From NCBI GenBank assembly GCA_049724395.1, contig JAUGWO010000256.1, forward strand, positions 1 to 55,324: a stretch of DNA of 55,324 bases, given 5' to 3'. The position numbers and the translations under genes were made by a program. Below the pieces are notes generated by a model. That model was not told the DNA's origin. It worked only from the letters and a program-made list of their open reading frames with translations, and did no database searches. Below, piece after piece: positions 8,880 through 20,307 of the stretch. Each line of letters starts with the position of its first letter. The stretch's first letter is position 1. This DNA is from Spongospora subterranea f. sp. subterranea (taxonomy: Eukaryota > Endomyxa: Phytomyxea > Phytomyxea > Plasmodiophorida).

Positions 8880-10890
8880 GCACGATTTTTCAAAAAGCTT
8901 CTCTCAAAACTAGCTTGAGGTATTGGCATCGTTTGAAAAACAGATGAGGTCTGGCAAGACCATCAGACGTTCGACAAGATATTCACTTTGAGGAAGTATA
9001 AGTCACGTTCCCCAATGCATTTTGTTCAATGATCCAAAAGGACTATTCCTTTACTGATGTCCATAATGTTTGGCAAGTATTAACATCACTACAAAGCCCT
9101 TTTTCAGTTCTACTGAAATCCTTCCAGTTCACATTTGAGACGAGTTCGTGGAGAATTTCCATGGAATCACGTGCGACTTTTCCGACGCCGAACGGGTGGA
9201 CTTCGAGCTTGCTGTTATCAGAGTTTAAGCCACTTGCTTTGGAAATAATATCGGTTCTGTGAGGTTAATTTGAAAAGATCATTGACCAGAGTGCGCCATT
9301 GTGAGTTTGAAAACGAAATGGAGTTCTACGTCAAGGCGCTGGAATTGCTATCCTCAGACCACTCACATGAATCTTTTCACTTGCCTACAGATGAATTGGA
9401 GAAAGAATATCCAAAAATCACGAGATGGCTGGCGTGATACCTGCATCCTGCAAGAGGAGAGTTTATTTTCCCAGCGTTAGCTGAATGCGCTGACGCTTCC
9501 ATCTGCAAAAGGTACGAACGTCCAGGGATGTCACGGAGGGGACTTTCAACGAACGGCAAAAAATGAATCTAACAATCGTCGAAGCACTGGAACACACTGT
9601 TCGATATGTGTAAAGTATTGAAGTAAACAATGAGCGAGCTGAACGAGGTATGCCGATACGTTATCAAGCACCTAAGAAGGGGAAAACTCTATTCAAGAAC
9701 GATGGCGAGCTCCGGATACTACAAAAGACCTTGTCACCACTGGTAAAGCGATTGGAAGGCCGAACGGCAGTCGAAATAAGGCACCAAAATTAGACTGCGA
9801 CGTTGATTGGTCATCGTTTGGAATACCTTGGTCTTTCGATTACAAACGATGTCAAGCTATCATCACATGTGCATTGGACAATACTCTCCAAGTAAAGCTG
9901 TAGAAAAGTTTGCAACAAACTATTGACCAGATAATTCTGCTGAAAATGACGGGTTAGGTAAGATGGTTGTGATGCACGAGATCTTGAATATACCGAGCGA
10001 TGAAACCATTCATGAATTGATACACTCAATCGTCTTCCTAATTTGAACAGTTTCGAAGCGAGTTTTTGTCAACGTGGGAATCGCTTTTATGCCCAACGCA
10101 AACATGCACCATATTTAAACGTTGCCATCAAATCCTGGTCAGAAACTTGCGCCATTTTACTGAACTCGATTTTGACGCGTGTCTGGTTCCTAAGACAAAC
10201 GTTTAAGTTGTCAGGTCGTTCAAAGAACACGGGGAAGATATGTTCCAACCACGATCAAACCTGAATATCATCCCGGATGAGACAGATGTCGAGCTCGATG
10301 ACGTATACGTCTGTGGCCGCTCACGAATATCCCAGAAGATGGAGGTAATTTCTCTCTCCAAGTTTCTCGTTTTGAACCGCCTTGATCATTGGGACAGCTG
10401 TAAACGTGTTGGTTACCGTTCACCAGCACGGGTTGTTCGGTTGGAAACAGACAATCTTCATACTTGGTGCAATTTTGTACGGAAACGGAGCCCATTTTTG
10501 CTGTCACGTTTTCGTCAAAAGTGGCGTGTTGTTCTACGACGGAATGGCGCAAAGAAAAATTCATTGGCATAATGAGAGAACCTCACTTTACCAGGCGGGT
10601 ATAAAGTGAATCAGTTTTGGTACTTCCGTCGAAACCGTTTCAACACTTTTGAGCACAGTCCAAAAATTACTTCAAGTTTACCTGTGGTTTGTTGTCCCAG
10701 TAACCCATCCACTGAGTATTAGCATTGCTAAAGTTGCCGTCAAAGGTCCAGTTCCAAAATGCTCAGGCTGCAATATGCTGATAATTCCAGGTGTCTGGAG
10801 AGGATTGCTGACTCGGACTACCATTATACAACGTCATTGGAAACAACAGTTTCCTTCCATTGAAACGAAGAATGAATCAACTTGATTAGA
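8880..10890 (+). pseudogene. Decayed coding region, possibly a transposon-borne gene
   Basis: Protein-like stretches appear on the plus strand in shifting frames, separated by stops. Examples are FENEMEFYVKALELLSSDHS (about 9310-9360), GKTLFKNDGELRILQKTLSP (about 9680-9740), NLNIIPDETDVELDDVYVCG (about 10258-10320) and YGNGAHFCCHVFVKSGVLFY followed by DGMA (about 10480-10552). The last resembles the His-containing end of cysteine-protease-like domains (H-F-x-C/S...Y-x-DG) sometimes carried by large eukaryotic transposons. I cannot name the family. Frame changes and stops imply a relic, though unrecognised introns could account for some of them. Confidence 0.35.
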
Positions 10891-11942
10891 TCTAAAGAAC
10901 ATCGTACGGCAGCATTGAGGCTAACCCAAGGATGCATAAAACAATTGATTCAAGTACAAGCAAACACTCGTTGTGACAGCGCATCTGTAAAGTTGAGATC
11001 AGTTGAATAGCATCGTTTGCATCGTATTCGACATCTGTCACGTCCGGGTTAAATATTTCAGGTTGGGTTTGAATTGGAACATATCTACTCCATACTCATT
11101 AACGGCTTCAGAAATGATCTGTTTGTCCAAGTCAAATAGATAATGGTTCAACTGACACTGATCTGGTGTGTTTACTCTGTACACTTTATGAGTGTAGTAC
11201 TGTAGTGTGTATCGAGTGTGTGTACTGTAGATTCCTACAGTTGCAGCTATTTAGTGTGGAGTACACACTAAAATCTACCCATCCCTCTTGAGAGATGTCA
11301 TGATAAAGGGGAATACCTGTATATTTGAGAGGGCGGGCCGAGGGACACGCTATAATGACGTGGTTAGTGACACGCCATTACGGCCATTCCATAGGTTGGT
11401 TTAGCGTGACACTGTATGGTTGCGGTCCTCACCCCAACCAAACTACGCCAGTTCAGAGGGCACTGTAGATATTTTAAAGATATGGCGTTTTGGCCATGAA
11501 CTCGACCACGAGTGCACAACTTTGAACAAGATCATATACTACTGAACCGGGTTCGATTGGACATTGAATATAATGAACAGGGCCATAACTATCACCGATT
11601 TCATTTGATAAAATATATTAATATTGCAAGAACACCACGATTGAGGAACAAGCAATATGGCCATCGGTTGGATATAACTGGAGATGGAGGAAGTGAACAA
11701 GGGATTTACAATACTATGATAACGAGGGCAATAGCACGATTAAGGGGGCAATAGTTGATTATTCTAGCGAATTGATCGACACGATATAGCGCCTTGAACC
11801 GTTGACCAGATCATGTCCTATATAATGGGGTTTACAGGGTACAACAGTATATAATAGTACGATCACAAGAGATATATATCCACAGGATCATCTTGATGGT
11901 AAATGATCCCGTTGTCTGAACGTGTTTGACCGGTTGGCTGTA
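10891..11942. other. Upstream region of the 7TM-RGS gene, no gene seen
   Basis: About 1 kb without a convincing gene. The stretch 11160-11280 is rich in TGTAC, GTGTA and TACAC words with inverted relations (for example AGTGTGGAGTACACACT near 11252-11268). A fold-back regulatory element or an old repeat is possible. No clear TATA box was fixed to the gene start. Confidence 0.4.
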
Positions 11943-13716
11943 ATGGATCGCGATGTGTTAGCGGCGTGGTCCCCATTCTGGACATCATGGATCATATTCC
12001 TCTCTATGTCGTACGCCCTCCTCCTTGTCGTATTCTTCTATCGACGTCACTCGGTCCCCATCAAATACATGAGACCTAATCACCTATTGGTCGCCAACAC
12101 GTTCGGGTTCCTGTTCAGTGTGACACTATCGAATATCTACAGGCAGAAGGACATGAAGATCTTCTACGCGATCGTGATCCCTCAGGCGTTCCTGTCGCTC
12201 TTCTGCGACATGTTCGCCGTTATCGCCCTTGGCCTATACCTCGCCTTCAGTCGGACTCGTGAACAGGTGCAGTATATGGATGGGGATCTGCCCACGTCTA
12301 GCGCCAGGAGGATCGCCACATATATTCGCATATTCAAGTTGTTGACGGACGATCGCACCGCCGCAATGTACCTCTTCGTCAACGTGTTTATTCAGGTCTC
12401 GATTCAGGTTCAATATGCGTTAGCGCATCCGACCGAGATATTCGCCCTGGTAGAGGATGGGTTTGATGAACCGGAATATTTTCCCGTTTTCGCCAGCATT
12501 GGAGCAAAGAAGGTCATGATCTGTTCAGTGATATATTGCTATCTGGCGCTGCGATTGCGGATCGTTGTCGACGTTCACGGAATCAAACGGAATTTGATGA
12601 GGTCGGGGATCCTATCTCTATCGGGCTGCGTTGTGTTCTTCTCGATGGTCGAAATTTTTGGTAAACCGGATACACCAGCTGGATTAGCAATTAATCATCA
12701 ATGGAATACGTTAAGTTATTCCATTATCTCGACATTGGTCGCGTTCTCGTAAGCGCATCACGCCACATTCCTCTCCTCTTTATACATATCCTGGCAACCC
12801 AACAAATCCACATTGCCCCATTGTTTTCCCATATATGTATTCAGCTATCGAAGCGTGTGCTCAATACACTGATGTTTCGTGTTGTTTGAGATTGATATGG
12901 TCTAAACACGATGGGTTTGGTGTTGACAATCATTTCCCAACACCATTGCTCAACTTTGTGTGCACCGCTGACTATCACCATTGAAACAGGTCAATTGGAA
13001 TTCCTATATTGCAATCGTATCAATCAAAGGGGCGAGGGTCAATCCGTGTATGGACACCAACTGGCAACCTGGAGAAGTTTTTGAACACCGAATCAGGGTT
13101 GGCCGCATTCACGTCAGTTATCCCTGTTTTCAATATTGCGCCATCAAACTCAAACGTTGGAGATTTTGTCAGGGCGCAATTGGAGAAGGAATTCGCGGTC
13201 GAGAATATATTATTCTGGGAAGCATGTAGACAGTTCAAGGATCATGGACCGTTGATGGAGTCGTCCCATTCGTCATTCACGGTGAAGGTTCGACCGATCG
13301 GAGAGGATGATGAATTGGTCGACCAGGCCAAATGGATATTCGATCGGTTCATGGCCGTCAATGCCCCGTTGGAGGTCAACTTAGAGAGTAAAGTGCTGAG
13401 AGAGTTCAGGGAGTTGTTCGCCGATGATTCCTATAAGACATCGCCCCGAATTACGCGACTCATGTATGATGACGCCTCCAATGCAATATTGCTCCTGATG
13501 GAGTTGAACTTCCTCGGGCGGTTCAAGGAGATGTATTCGGAGCTGTGGGAGTCGTTTATGATGGAGCACAAAGAAGGAGTGGTTCTTGAGATGCTTTCCC
13601 AGAATCCAGCAAGTCAGCACAAAGCAATTAACAGCATTCGGGGTACTGGGTTTCAATCAGAAAATGTTTCATCCCGGTTTTCATCAGATAACCAGGACGC
13701 CGACGATACAGAGTAA
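11943..13716 (+). CDS. Seven-transmembrane RGS protein (7TM-RGS), two exons
   Basis: Exons 11943-12748 and 12990-13716 splice through a GT(AAGC)...(AAAC)AG intron of 241 nt to give 510 residues, with helix 7 completed exactly across the junction. Helices lie at about residues 14-33, 48-66, 73-102, 140-160, 188-210, 222-240 and 257-275. An RGS domain follows at about 300-455, with the hallmark EFAVENILFWEAC at 336-348 and the closing YDDASNAILLLM...RFKEMYSELW. A hydrophilic, Ser-rich tail of about 55 residues ends the protein. RGS domains bind activated G-alpha and accelerate GTP hydrolysis. A 7TM-RGS fusion (as in plant AtRGS1 and some early-diverging fungi) places that activity at the plasma membrane, possibly under ligand control. 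ATG 11943 is used because the in-frame codon at 11922 is GTG. The frame is uninterrupted and the gene looks intact. Confidence 0.88.
12749..12989 (+). other. Intron of the 7TM-RGS gene
   Basis: Donor CTC|GTAAGC and acceptor GAAACAG|GTC. Retaining it would stop translation at once (TAA 12750-12752). Removing it joins two halves of a hydrophobic helix in frame (phase 2). Confidence 0.85.
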
Positions 13717-13898
13717 TCATAAACCTAATCAGCATATCAAAAATGCGAAAATAATTATTGCTGAATGTGATCCTTTATTGTCATCTGATGAGAACTTCTG
13801 CAATGTCTTGCGATGGAGCTATTACGTATTGAGGGCGGGCACCTTAATGGTGCTGTGATTGCATTCGTCACTATTTTCAGGGTTCGGATTGTGGTATA

Positions 13899-14018
13899 TG
13901 TACAAACAATAGACGATAGATACATTTATCAGTTTATTCATTACAGCGTAGACAGCGTAGACAGCGTACACAACCGTGGCGGACACCGGGATTATGGTAT
14001 GAATGAGCCCTTCCAGCA
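13899..14018 (-). repeat. Family H 3' LTR
   Basis: 120 bp, TGTACAAAC...TTCCAGCA on the plus strand (TG...CA). It contains a short GTAGACAGC-type triplication. It pairs with 18117-18239. Confidence 0.88.
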
Positions 14019-17000
14019 CGCCCCCTCGATTGAGTTCCTTAAGCCCAATCTGATCTCGACACCATAAAAACTTGGTTACGTTGGTCGGTTTCGTGAAGAA
14101 GTCGGCAGCCATCTTCGCGGTCTCGCAGTATCGAACTTCTGCTTGCTTGGCCTTGACCTGCTCACGCCTGTAGTGGTACTTCACATCTATATGCTTAGTT
14201 AGAGCATCTGTGCGATTGTTCTGGGTCATGGCGATACACCCCATGTTGTCTTCATTGATCAGAGTAGGACTTCGAATGGGGTACCCAATCTCCTCAAATA
14301 GTTGACGTATCCATTTACACGCACGAGTAGTGTCATATAGTGCTTGATATTCCGCTGTGACAGACGATGTCCCTACTGTTTTCTGTAAATTTGACTTCCA
14401 TGAGATCGGACCTCCGGCATACATAAGTACGTAGCCGGTTGTTGACCAACGGGTATCGTGGCAGTTCGCCCAATCACTATCTGAATACGCTACACCATAT
14501 CCGGATATGTCTCATCATGCACCGTAACGAATACCCAACTCTTGAGTAGTACTCAGGTAACGAAGTAGTCGTTTGGCAGCGGTCCAGTACTGTTTTACAG
14601 GATTTGAGGCGAACCGGCAAAGTGATCCGACTGCTTGAGCAATATCTGGCCGCGTATTCATCGCAAGCCAAAGGAGTGATCCAACTAGATCCTTGAAGGG
14701 AACGTCTTTCATCTCATCGAGGTCTTCATTGGTTTTGGGACACATGTCCTTGGAAAGGTGTAGGTTCGGTTGATGGGGAGTGGAGCTGGCTTTGGATTCG
14801 GTCATGTGGAACCTGGCAAGAGTTTCATGGACAAATGATGCTTGGTCAATGGTATTTGGGCCTGTATCACCGTCTCGTGTCACTCTGATTCCGAGCAGGA
14901 GGGTCGGATTTCCGATGTCAGTTATTTCGAATTGTTGTGATAGCAATCTGACGATATTGTCTAAAAATTTCTTACAGTTGTGGGCAAGCAACATGTCGTC
15001 TACGTGGATGGCTAGAACCGCGTATTTGGCGTCATCATTGATCGTATAGACACATGGGTCGGCCTTGGTTTGGACAAACTTCAGCCTTGTGGTTAGGAAA
15101 TTGTGGAGTTGCGTGTTCCAAATTCTACCGGCTTGCTTGAAGGCCATAAATCGCCTTCACCAGTTTCAGTACAAGGTTGTCTGTTCCCGGTTGGACAAAT
15201 TCTTCTGGTTGCTTCATGTAAAGCTCCTCATTCTGACACACCATTGAGGAAAGCGCCCACGATGTCAACTTGGCGGAGGTGGAGGTTATTCTGGGCTGCA
15301 ATCGCCAAGATTGTTCGAAACGATTCGGCGTGAGCCACTGGAGAGAAGGTTTCGTTATAATCTAATTCGGGTCTCTGGGAAAATCCTTTTGCCACCAGTC
15401 GAGCTTCAAATTTCAATATTGTTCCATCTGGTCGGGGCTTCACATTAAAAACGAACTTGCAATCGATGGCTTTTCGGCCTGGGGGGAGCTTTGACAATTT
15501 GAATGTTCCGAATCGCTGTAGTGTTTTCAACTCTGTGTGGGCAGCATCGAATCAATGGCCTGCATATTCACAAGATAACGCCCCCCCTTGAAGGATGTAG
15601 GAATTGGGACATCACACGCCTTCACTCCATCAAGTGACAAACGTGGGTATTTGTCAAACGTGTCAGCAATGAGGGCGGGGGTGAAGCGATCGATAGGTGC
15701 TCGATTGCGAGTGGAGTGCCGCCGATTGAGGTCAACTTCGGTTGGCTCTGCCTGTACGTCGTGGAAATCAGAGTCACCACTATCAGATTCGTCCAATACC
15801 AAAATTTCAGGTTCGGTCCGGTTTTGTGTGGAGTCTCTGATAGAGACAGTATCCGATCTGACTTCAGGAATTGCAGCATCGTCATCACAAACATGGGATA
15901 TAGGTTCATGGGATTGAGCCTGGCCACCTCCATCGCTGCTGTCGGGCTTTCTCCCAAATGTGAAAGGCTGCTCATCGAACACGGCGTCGCGGCTGGAGAA
16001 GACGTGTAGGATGTCCGGATCAACAAATCTGTAGGCCTTCTGGGTGTCGGAGTATCCAATGGAGATTGCACGCTTGGCCCTGTTCGCCAGTTTCCTGCGA
16101 AGGCATTTTGGAACATGAACCCAGGCGTTGCAGCCGAACACCCGGAGATGTGCGATGTTCGCTGTGCGTCCTGTCCATGCTTCGAGAGGAGTGATTTGTG
16201 ATAGGAGCGCTGAGTGGGGTCTTCTAGCCAGTAGGTAAGTTGCGGTGCCGACGCTGAACGACCAGTATTCTGGACCGAGGTTTGCGCGGATACAGATGCT
16301 CTCTGCCAATTCTACGATCGTCCTATTGAGTCTTTCCGCGGAACCATTTGATTCAGGATTGTAAGCGACAATCGTCTGGTGGTGGATTTTGTTGTCCCTG
16401 TGATACTCCATGCATGCGTTCGACATGTATTCGCCCCCATTGTCGCTCTGGAACGATTCTGATCGTGACACGTTGTTGCCTTTGGTGCGGAACATGTCGA
16501 GGTTGTATAGTTTCAGGACGTCCAATTGCTGTGATTTCTTTTGGTTAGGTAGGTTTTAGGCATCTTGGTGAAGTGGTCCAAGTACGTGACGAAGTACAGA
16601 ACAGACGAGATAATCCCTGGAACAGGGAATGGACCTGCAAGATCAGAAAATACAAGTTGCCCTGGCCGTGTGGTAACAGTTGAACTCGGTGGGAATGGAG
16701 ATCTTATCATCTTTGCGAGAATGCAGGGTTCATATATGTCGGAGTTCGGGCGGTGAGGACCATCGATTTTTATCTCTACGGAATGCCCGTCTACGAGCCT
16801 CTTGAGGTCTCTGTGATTGAGGTGGCCTGTTCGTTCGTGCCATGTTTTCCAAATCGCTTCGTTCCTCGCGTTGCAAAGTTTGCCTGAGTGGCCGGCATGG
16901 CGACAGGCAGTGGGTATAGGTTGTCGCCAGTCTTCTGAACTTCAGCCAGGAGCTTTCCTTTGGGTGGAACGCAATCATGTTTGTCGTAGATCTTACATGA

Positions 17001-18116
17001 GTTTTTGTCAAGCCAGAATTTTAGTCCAGTGTCAGTGGTTTGGCCAACGGAGAGCAGTTTCTTCGCAAGCTTGGGCACATGGAGCACGTTGGTGAGAATT
17101 CCTGGACCAGTGGCAAGGACAATGTGGCTGGAGTCGAGCCCTTCGGGCGCGATTACTGTGTCGTCACCCAACTGAATCTCCTGTCCCAAAGCTTCAGTGT
17201 ATTGAGACATTGCTTTGCGGTCAAAATCCATATGCCTGCCGGATCCGGAGTCGATGTAGAAACTACGCAATTCTGGTGAAGCCGAAAACAGGGCGGAAGA
17301 GAAGGAGGAGTATGGCTGTTTATTGGCGTGCGGTTGGCTTCGACAATCCTGGTCGGTATGGACAGAGAGTGGTCCATGAACGAAGCATGGCCTCCCGTTG
17401 AACAATCGTCGACGATTTGATCTGACTGCACGTGCGGCGACTTGCGACCGGAGTCGTTCAAGCTCTTGCGCCACTGAAGCGTGTATGGGGGGAACATATT
17501 CGGCCTTGTGGGCGATTTCTGCATTCAAAAGCATTGTTGATGCCGTGTCCATCGATACCTTCTCCAGGGTGTCAGGGCGGATGTCACAGCGGCGTAGTCC
17601 CCATCGAGATTTGCTAGGAGAATGGCGACAGGAGGTCCAATGTCATCCCTCTGTCGGTCAAGGAACGGCAATTTCGCTGGACTTCTGCGATGTAGCCCTG
17701 CATCGACTTATTGTGGTCCTTTGTCGTTGTACCAAGGTTTTAGGGCTGCGACGATGGCCGCCATCGATGTTCTCATGTAGGTTGAATGAAGCAGCGCTCA
17801 TGTGTGGTGAGCTGTCTCGCAGCCTTGGATGATGGTGAAGACATTGTCGCTGACCCGATGCTGGATGGCAGCGCGTGTCTTTTTATCCTGGCGAGTGTGG
17901 TCTACCACAGTCTCCGTCTCCTTCTTGTTGAATGTGATGCTCGGTGCCTCCAATGTCGGCATCAAGGTTTTGGGGTCGATGCCCGTTACCTCATCTAGAT
18001 CCTTTTCTATGAGAAGGTTCGCCATTCGATGGCGCCATTGCTGGAAGTTACTTCCGTCAAATAGTGGGACTAGCGCCCGGTCTTTCTCGCTCATGTGGCA
18101 GCTGAGACTCTCTATT

Positions 18117-18239
18117 TGTACAAACAATAGACGATAGATACATTTATCAGTTTATTTATTACAGCGTAGACAGCGTAGACAGCGTATAAGACCGTGGCGG
18201 ACACCGAGATTATGGAATGAATGAGCCCTTAATCCAGCA
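18117..18239 (-). repeat. Family H 5' LTR
   Basis: 123 bp, about 95 percent identical to 13899-14018. The gag start lies only about 20-25 bases inside it, leaving a very short leader. Confidence 0.88.
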
Positions 18240-18254
18240 GTATATGTACGTCAA

Positions 18255-18673
18255 AAGCTTGGTTCCTGTCTGTCCCTGTTGGTGGCAGGCATGTCCGGGT
18301 GAGTGTTAGGCATGAGTTCGAAACCCCGTGAGTGATGGAATTTTGGGAGACCCCCCAAGGTTGCATCCAATACGGAAAAGTAGAGTGAATGTTGAACACG
18401 AAGGTCTGACCACGTGGCCTCTGATGAATGTGGGAGAGTGAGCTGCTTGCAGTAACTCGGAAACTCTGGATAGGAAATGTAATCAGGTGGGGGCAGGTCC
18501 CATTCGGTGTGGTCGTTAGGACAGATTATGTTGCTGAATCCAGCTGGTCTAATAGGTTCCTTCATTGGATACCCAAGCTACTTGTAGCGGCCAGGCGAAA
18601 GTAGGTAGAGCCTGGTAGTACACAGGCTTACTCAACCCATAAGAACCCGCGATCCTTTGTATACCATACCATA
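18255..18673 (+). mobile_element. SINE-like retroposon, copy 1
   Basis: About 419 bp, starting AAGCTTGGTTCCTG and ending in a short ATACC-type tail. It is about 97 percent like 20308-20729 and starts at the same base. A GAGTTCGAAACCC motif about 60 bases in resembles a tRNA/Pol III B box. No target duplication was found around this copy, which lies just outside the family H insertion site. Confidence 0.65.
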
Positions 18674-18689
18674 TCAGCTCGCTGGGCGT

Positions 18690-19303
18690 GTGACTTTTGT
18701 CGCTGGCGACTTTGATAAATAAACTCACTTCATAAATAGAGATCATTGCCTACGCGTTAAGAGTCGTGAACTAGAACGTCGAGGAATGGTAAATGAGATG
18801 GATGTCGACAGCAGTGGAGTCGAAACCCAGAACACCAGCGGGTCAGCATTTAGGAACCAAGCACAGGTTATGGGCCCAGCCCCGCTGACGTATTCGGGGC
18901 CGAAGCTTAACAAGAAGAACTGGTCCCATTTCGCGTTCGCCTTCAAGGCGTTCCTATGTGGTCGTCAGATGATGCACCTAGTCGAAGCCAACACCGCGAT
19001 TGGTCAAGACGCAGATGTGTGCTACTCACTGATGGTCAACTCGGTCGAGACGGACCAGCTAGAGCTCCTATTCGATATTTCGACACCCGGCAGGCATGGC
19101 AGGCGCTGACAAACACGCATCGAGCTGTAAATAGTCAAAATGTCGTGATGTCGCAGGAATTCCGGCAGGCCAGGATGTGAGAAGAGCCAAACATTGAAAT
19201 TTTACAGGTCAAATGCTGGAGCTGGCTCGACAGATCAAGTCAGCCGACGGCCCTGAGGTCTCAGACATGGACTTCTTGACGACAATACTACTAGCGATTC
19301 ACG
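18690..19303 (+). mobile_element. Ty1/copia gag fragment, family G
   Basis: Plus-strand gag-type protein of a copia element (UBN2-like, with YSGPKLNKKNWSHF near the start and LEFATDQLEL-like and W-Q-A-L-T-N motifs further on). No LTR or pol is attached. It is a broken fossil with a few breaks, bounded on both sides by copies of the SINE-like repeat. It differs in sequence from the gag of families A, D, E and H. Confidence 0.6.
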
Positions 19304-19420
19304 ATGGTATGGTATGGTATAGGTATGGTATACAAAGGATCGCGAGTTCTTATGGGTTAAGTAAGCCTGTGTACTACCAGGCTTTCCCTACTTCCGCCTG
19401 GCCGCTGTAAGTAGCTTGAA
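19303..19420 (-). mobile_element. SINE-like retroposon, copy 3 (3' end only)
   Basis: 118 bp matching the last part of the SINE-like repeat in reverse orientation. It includes an expanded GGTAT-type tail (19303-19332 on the plus strand). The 5' portion is absent, as in 5'-truncated retroposition or a later deletion. Confidence 0.65.
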
Positions 19421-19763
19421 AGCTTGTTGAGGACAGACTTATCGACGTCAAGCCAATATCCACAAAGGAAATGGTTGCCGACGTAATGACAAAGTCGCTG
19501 GATACATAAGTTTGGTTGGTGTCGCAACAACATGGGCATCATAGACACAAGCAACCGAGATACAACCTCGAGGGGACGTGCTGAAATATTAAATAGATGC
19601 CCTGTAGGAAGTGAGGTCCCATAACTGCTGAGGACCACGGAGTTTGTATTTATATCTGACGAGATGTCAATAAATAATCGCTGGTTTTCTCCACTAATAG
19701 AGGCCAGGCATTAAATTGTCTGAGAGATTTCGGGTACCTTAGCCCAGTTCGACTACGGTTCTA
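19421..19763 (+). mobile_element. Ty1/copia family F, 3' end of pol plus LTR
   Basis: The end of the RNase H region followed by a purine tract and an LTR (19579 to about 19763) in plus orientation. It matches the family F copy at 22924-24624 on the other strand. It is a broken, truncated fossil. The LTR contains a TATA-like stretch and AATAAA. Divergence from the other F LTR is visibly higher than between family A LTRs, so it is older. Confidence 0.7.
19579..19763 (+). repeat. Family F LTR (plus orientation)
   Basis: Starts TGCTGAAATA after a purine tract. It shares most of its length with the reverse of 22924-23127, which is about 20 bp longer. The right border is uncertain by a few bases. 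Confidence 0.65.
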
Positions 19764-19944
19764 CTTTGATTTTAGCAGAACATACGAGTCAATCAAAAGG
19801 CACAGTCATACAAATGCTCCTACCATCGTTCTAACTCTCATTCCGATAGCGAGTGCTGGGCTCAACATCCTGAAAAACGTCTAAAGTATCGTGAATACAA
19901 TAAAGAGGGAAAGGCCAGTTCATCTTATCCACCGACTACCCGTA

Positions 19945-19960
19945 GACTCTCTTATAATTG
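19945..19960 (+). repeat. Left inverted end of the pogo-like element
   Basis: GACTCTCTTATAATTG, preceded by TA. A perfect inverted match to 21261-21276. Confidence 0.8.
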
Positions 19961-20294
19961 ATAGGGTCCGTGGACGGAGATTCAAACAATTATAAGAGAG
20001 TATCAATTATAAGAAATAAAAACTGCGTGCGCATTTTGCTTCTGCGTTTGCAAATATTAAGTGCGCTACTGCGAAACTGAAAAAAAAAACAGCGGGAACT
20101 GCGCGGAGATGGTTTGACCCGGGAGTGTCGTCAAATCTCAGGCTCTTCGTTTGCAGCTCTGCTCGTTTCCCTGGTTGCTTGCTGTCTCGACGTCATTGAT
20201 ATGAATACGTGCGCTGGATGCAACGGCTCCATTAGTGGCCATCATCGGTAAGTTCACTCCCACCTGAGCTGATTGGAGAAGAGAAGATTTATAG

Positions 20295-20307
20295 AGTCTT
20301 AAGATGT
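20295..20307 (+). repeat. Target-site duplication, left copy
   Basis: AGTCTTAAGATGT, repeated at 20730-20742. Confidence 0.8.

Larger units (their letters stand above)
13899..18239 (-). mobile_element. Ty1/copia element, family H, old full-length fossil
   Basis: A minus-strand Ty1/copia element with short LTRs at both ends (13899-14018 and 18117-18239), flanked by a perfect 5-bp target duplication GTATA (13894-13898 and 18240-18244). Parts in coding order from right to left are gag, protease, integrase, reverse transcriptase and RNase H, the order diagnostic for copia. A G-rich polypurine tract lies next to the left LTR. The LTRs differ by about 5 percent plus a small indel, so it is clearly older than families A and D. 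It is broken, with roughly half a dozen or more breaks. It is the only element here with both flanks demonstrably from one insertion site. Confidence 0.92.

Noticed and set aside
18251-18565. Minus-strand 104-residue open frame shared by SINE-like copies 1 and 2
   Set aside because: It is antisense to the retroposon, is not kept open in copy 2, and matches no family I know. Similarity between copies follows from the shared repeat.
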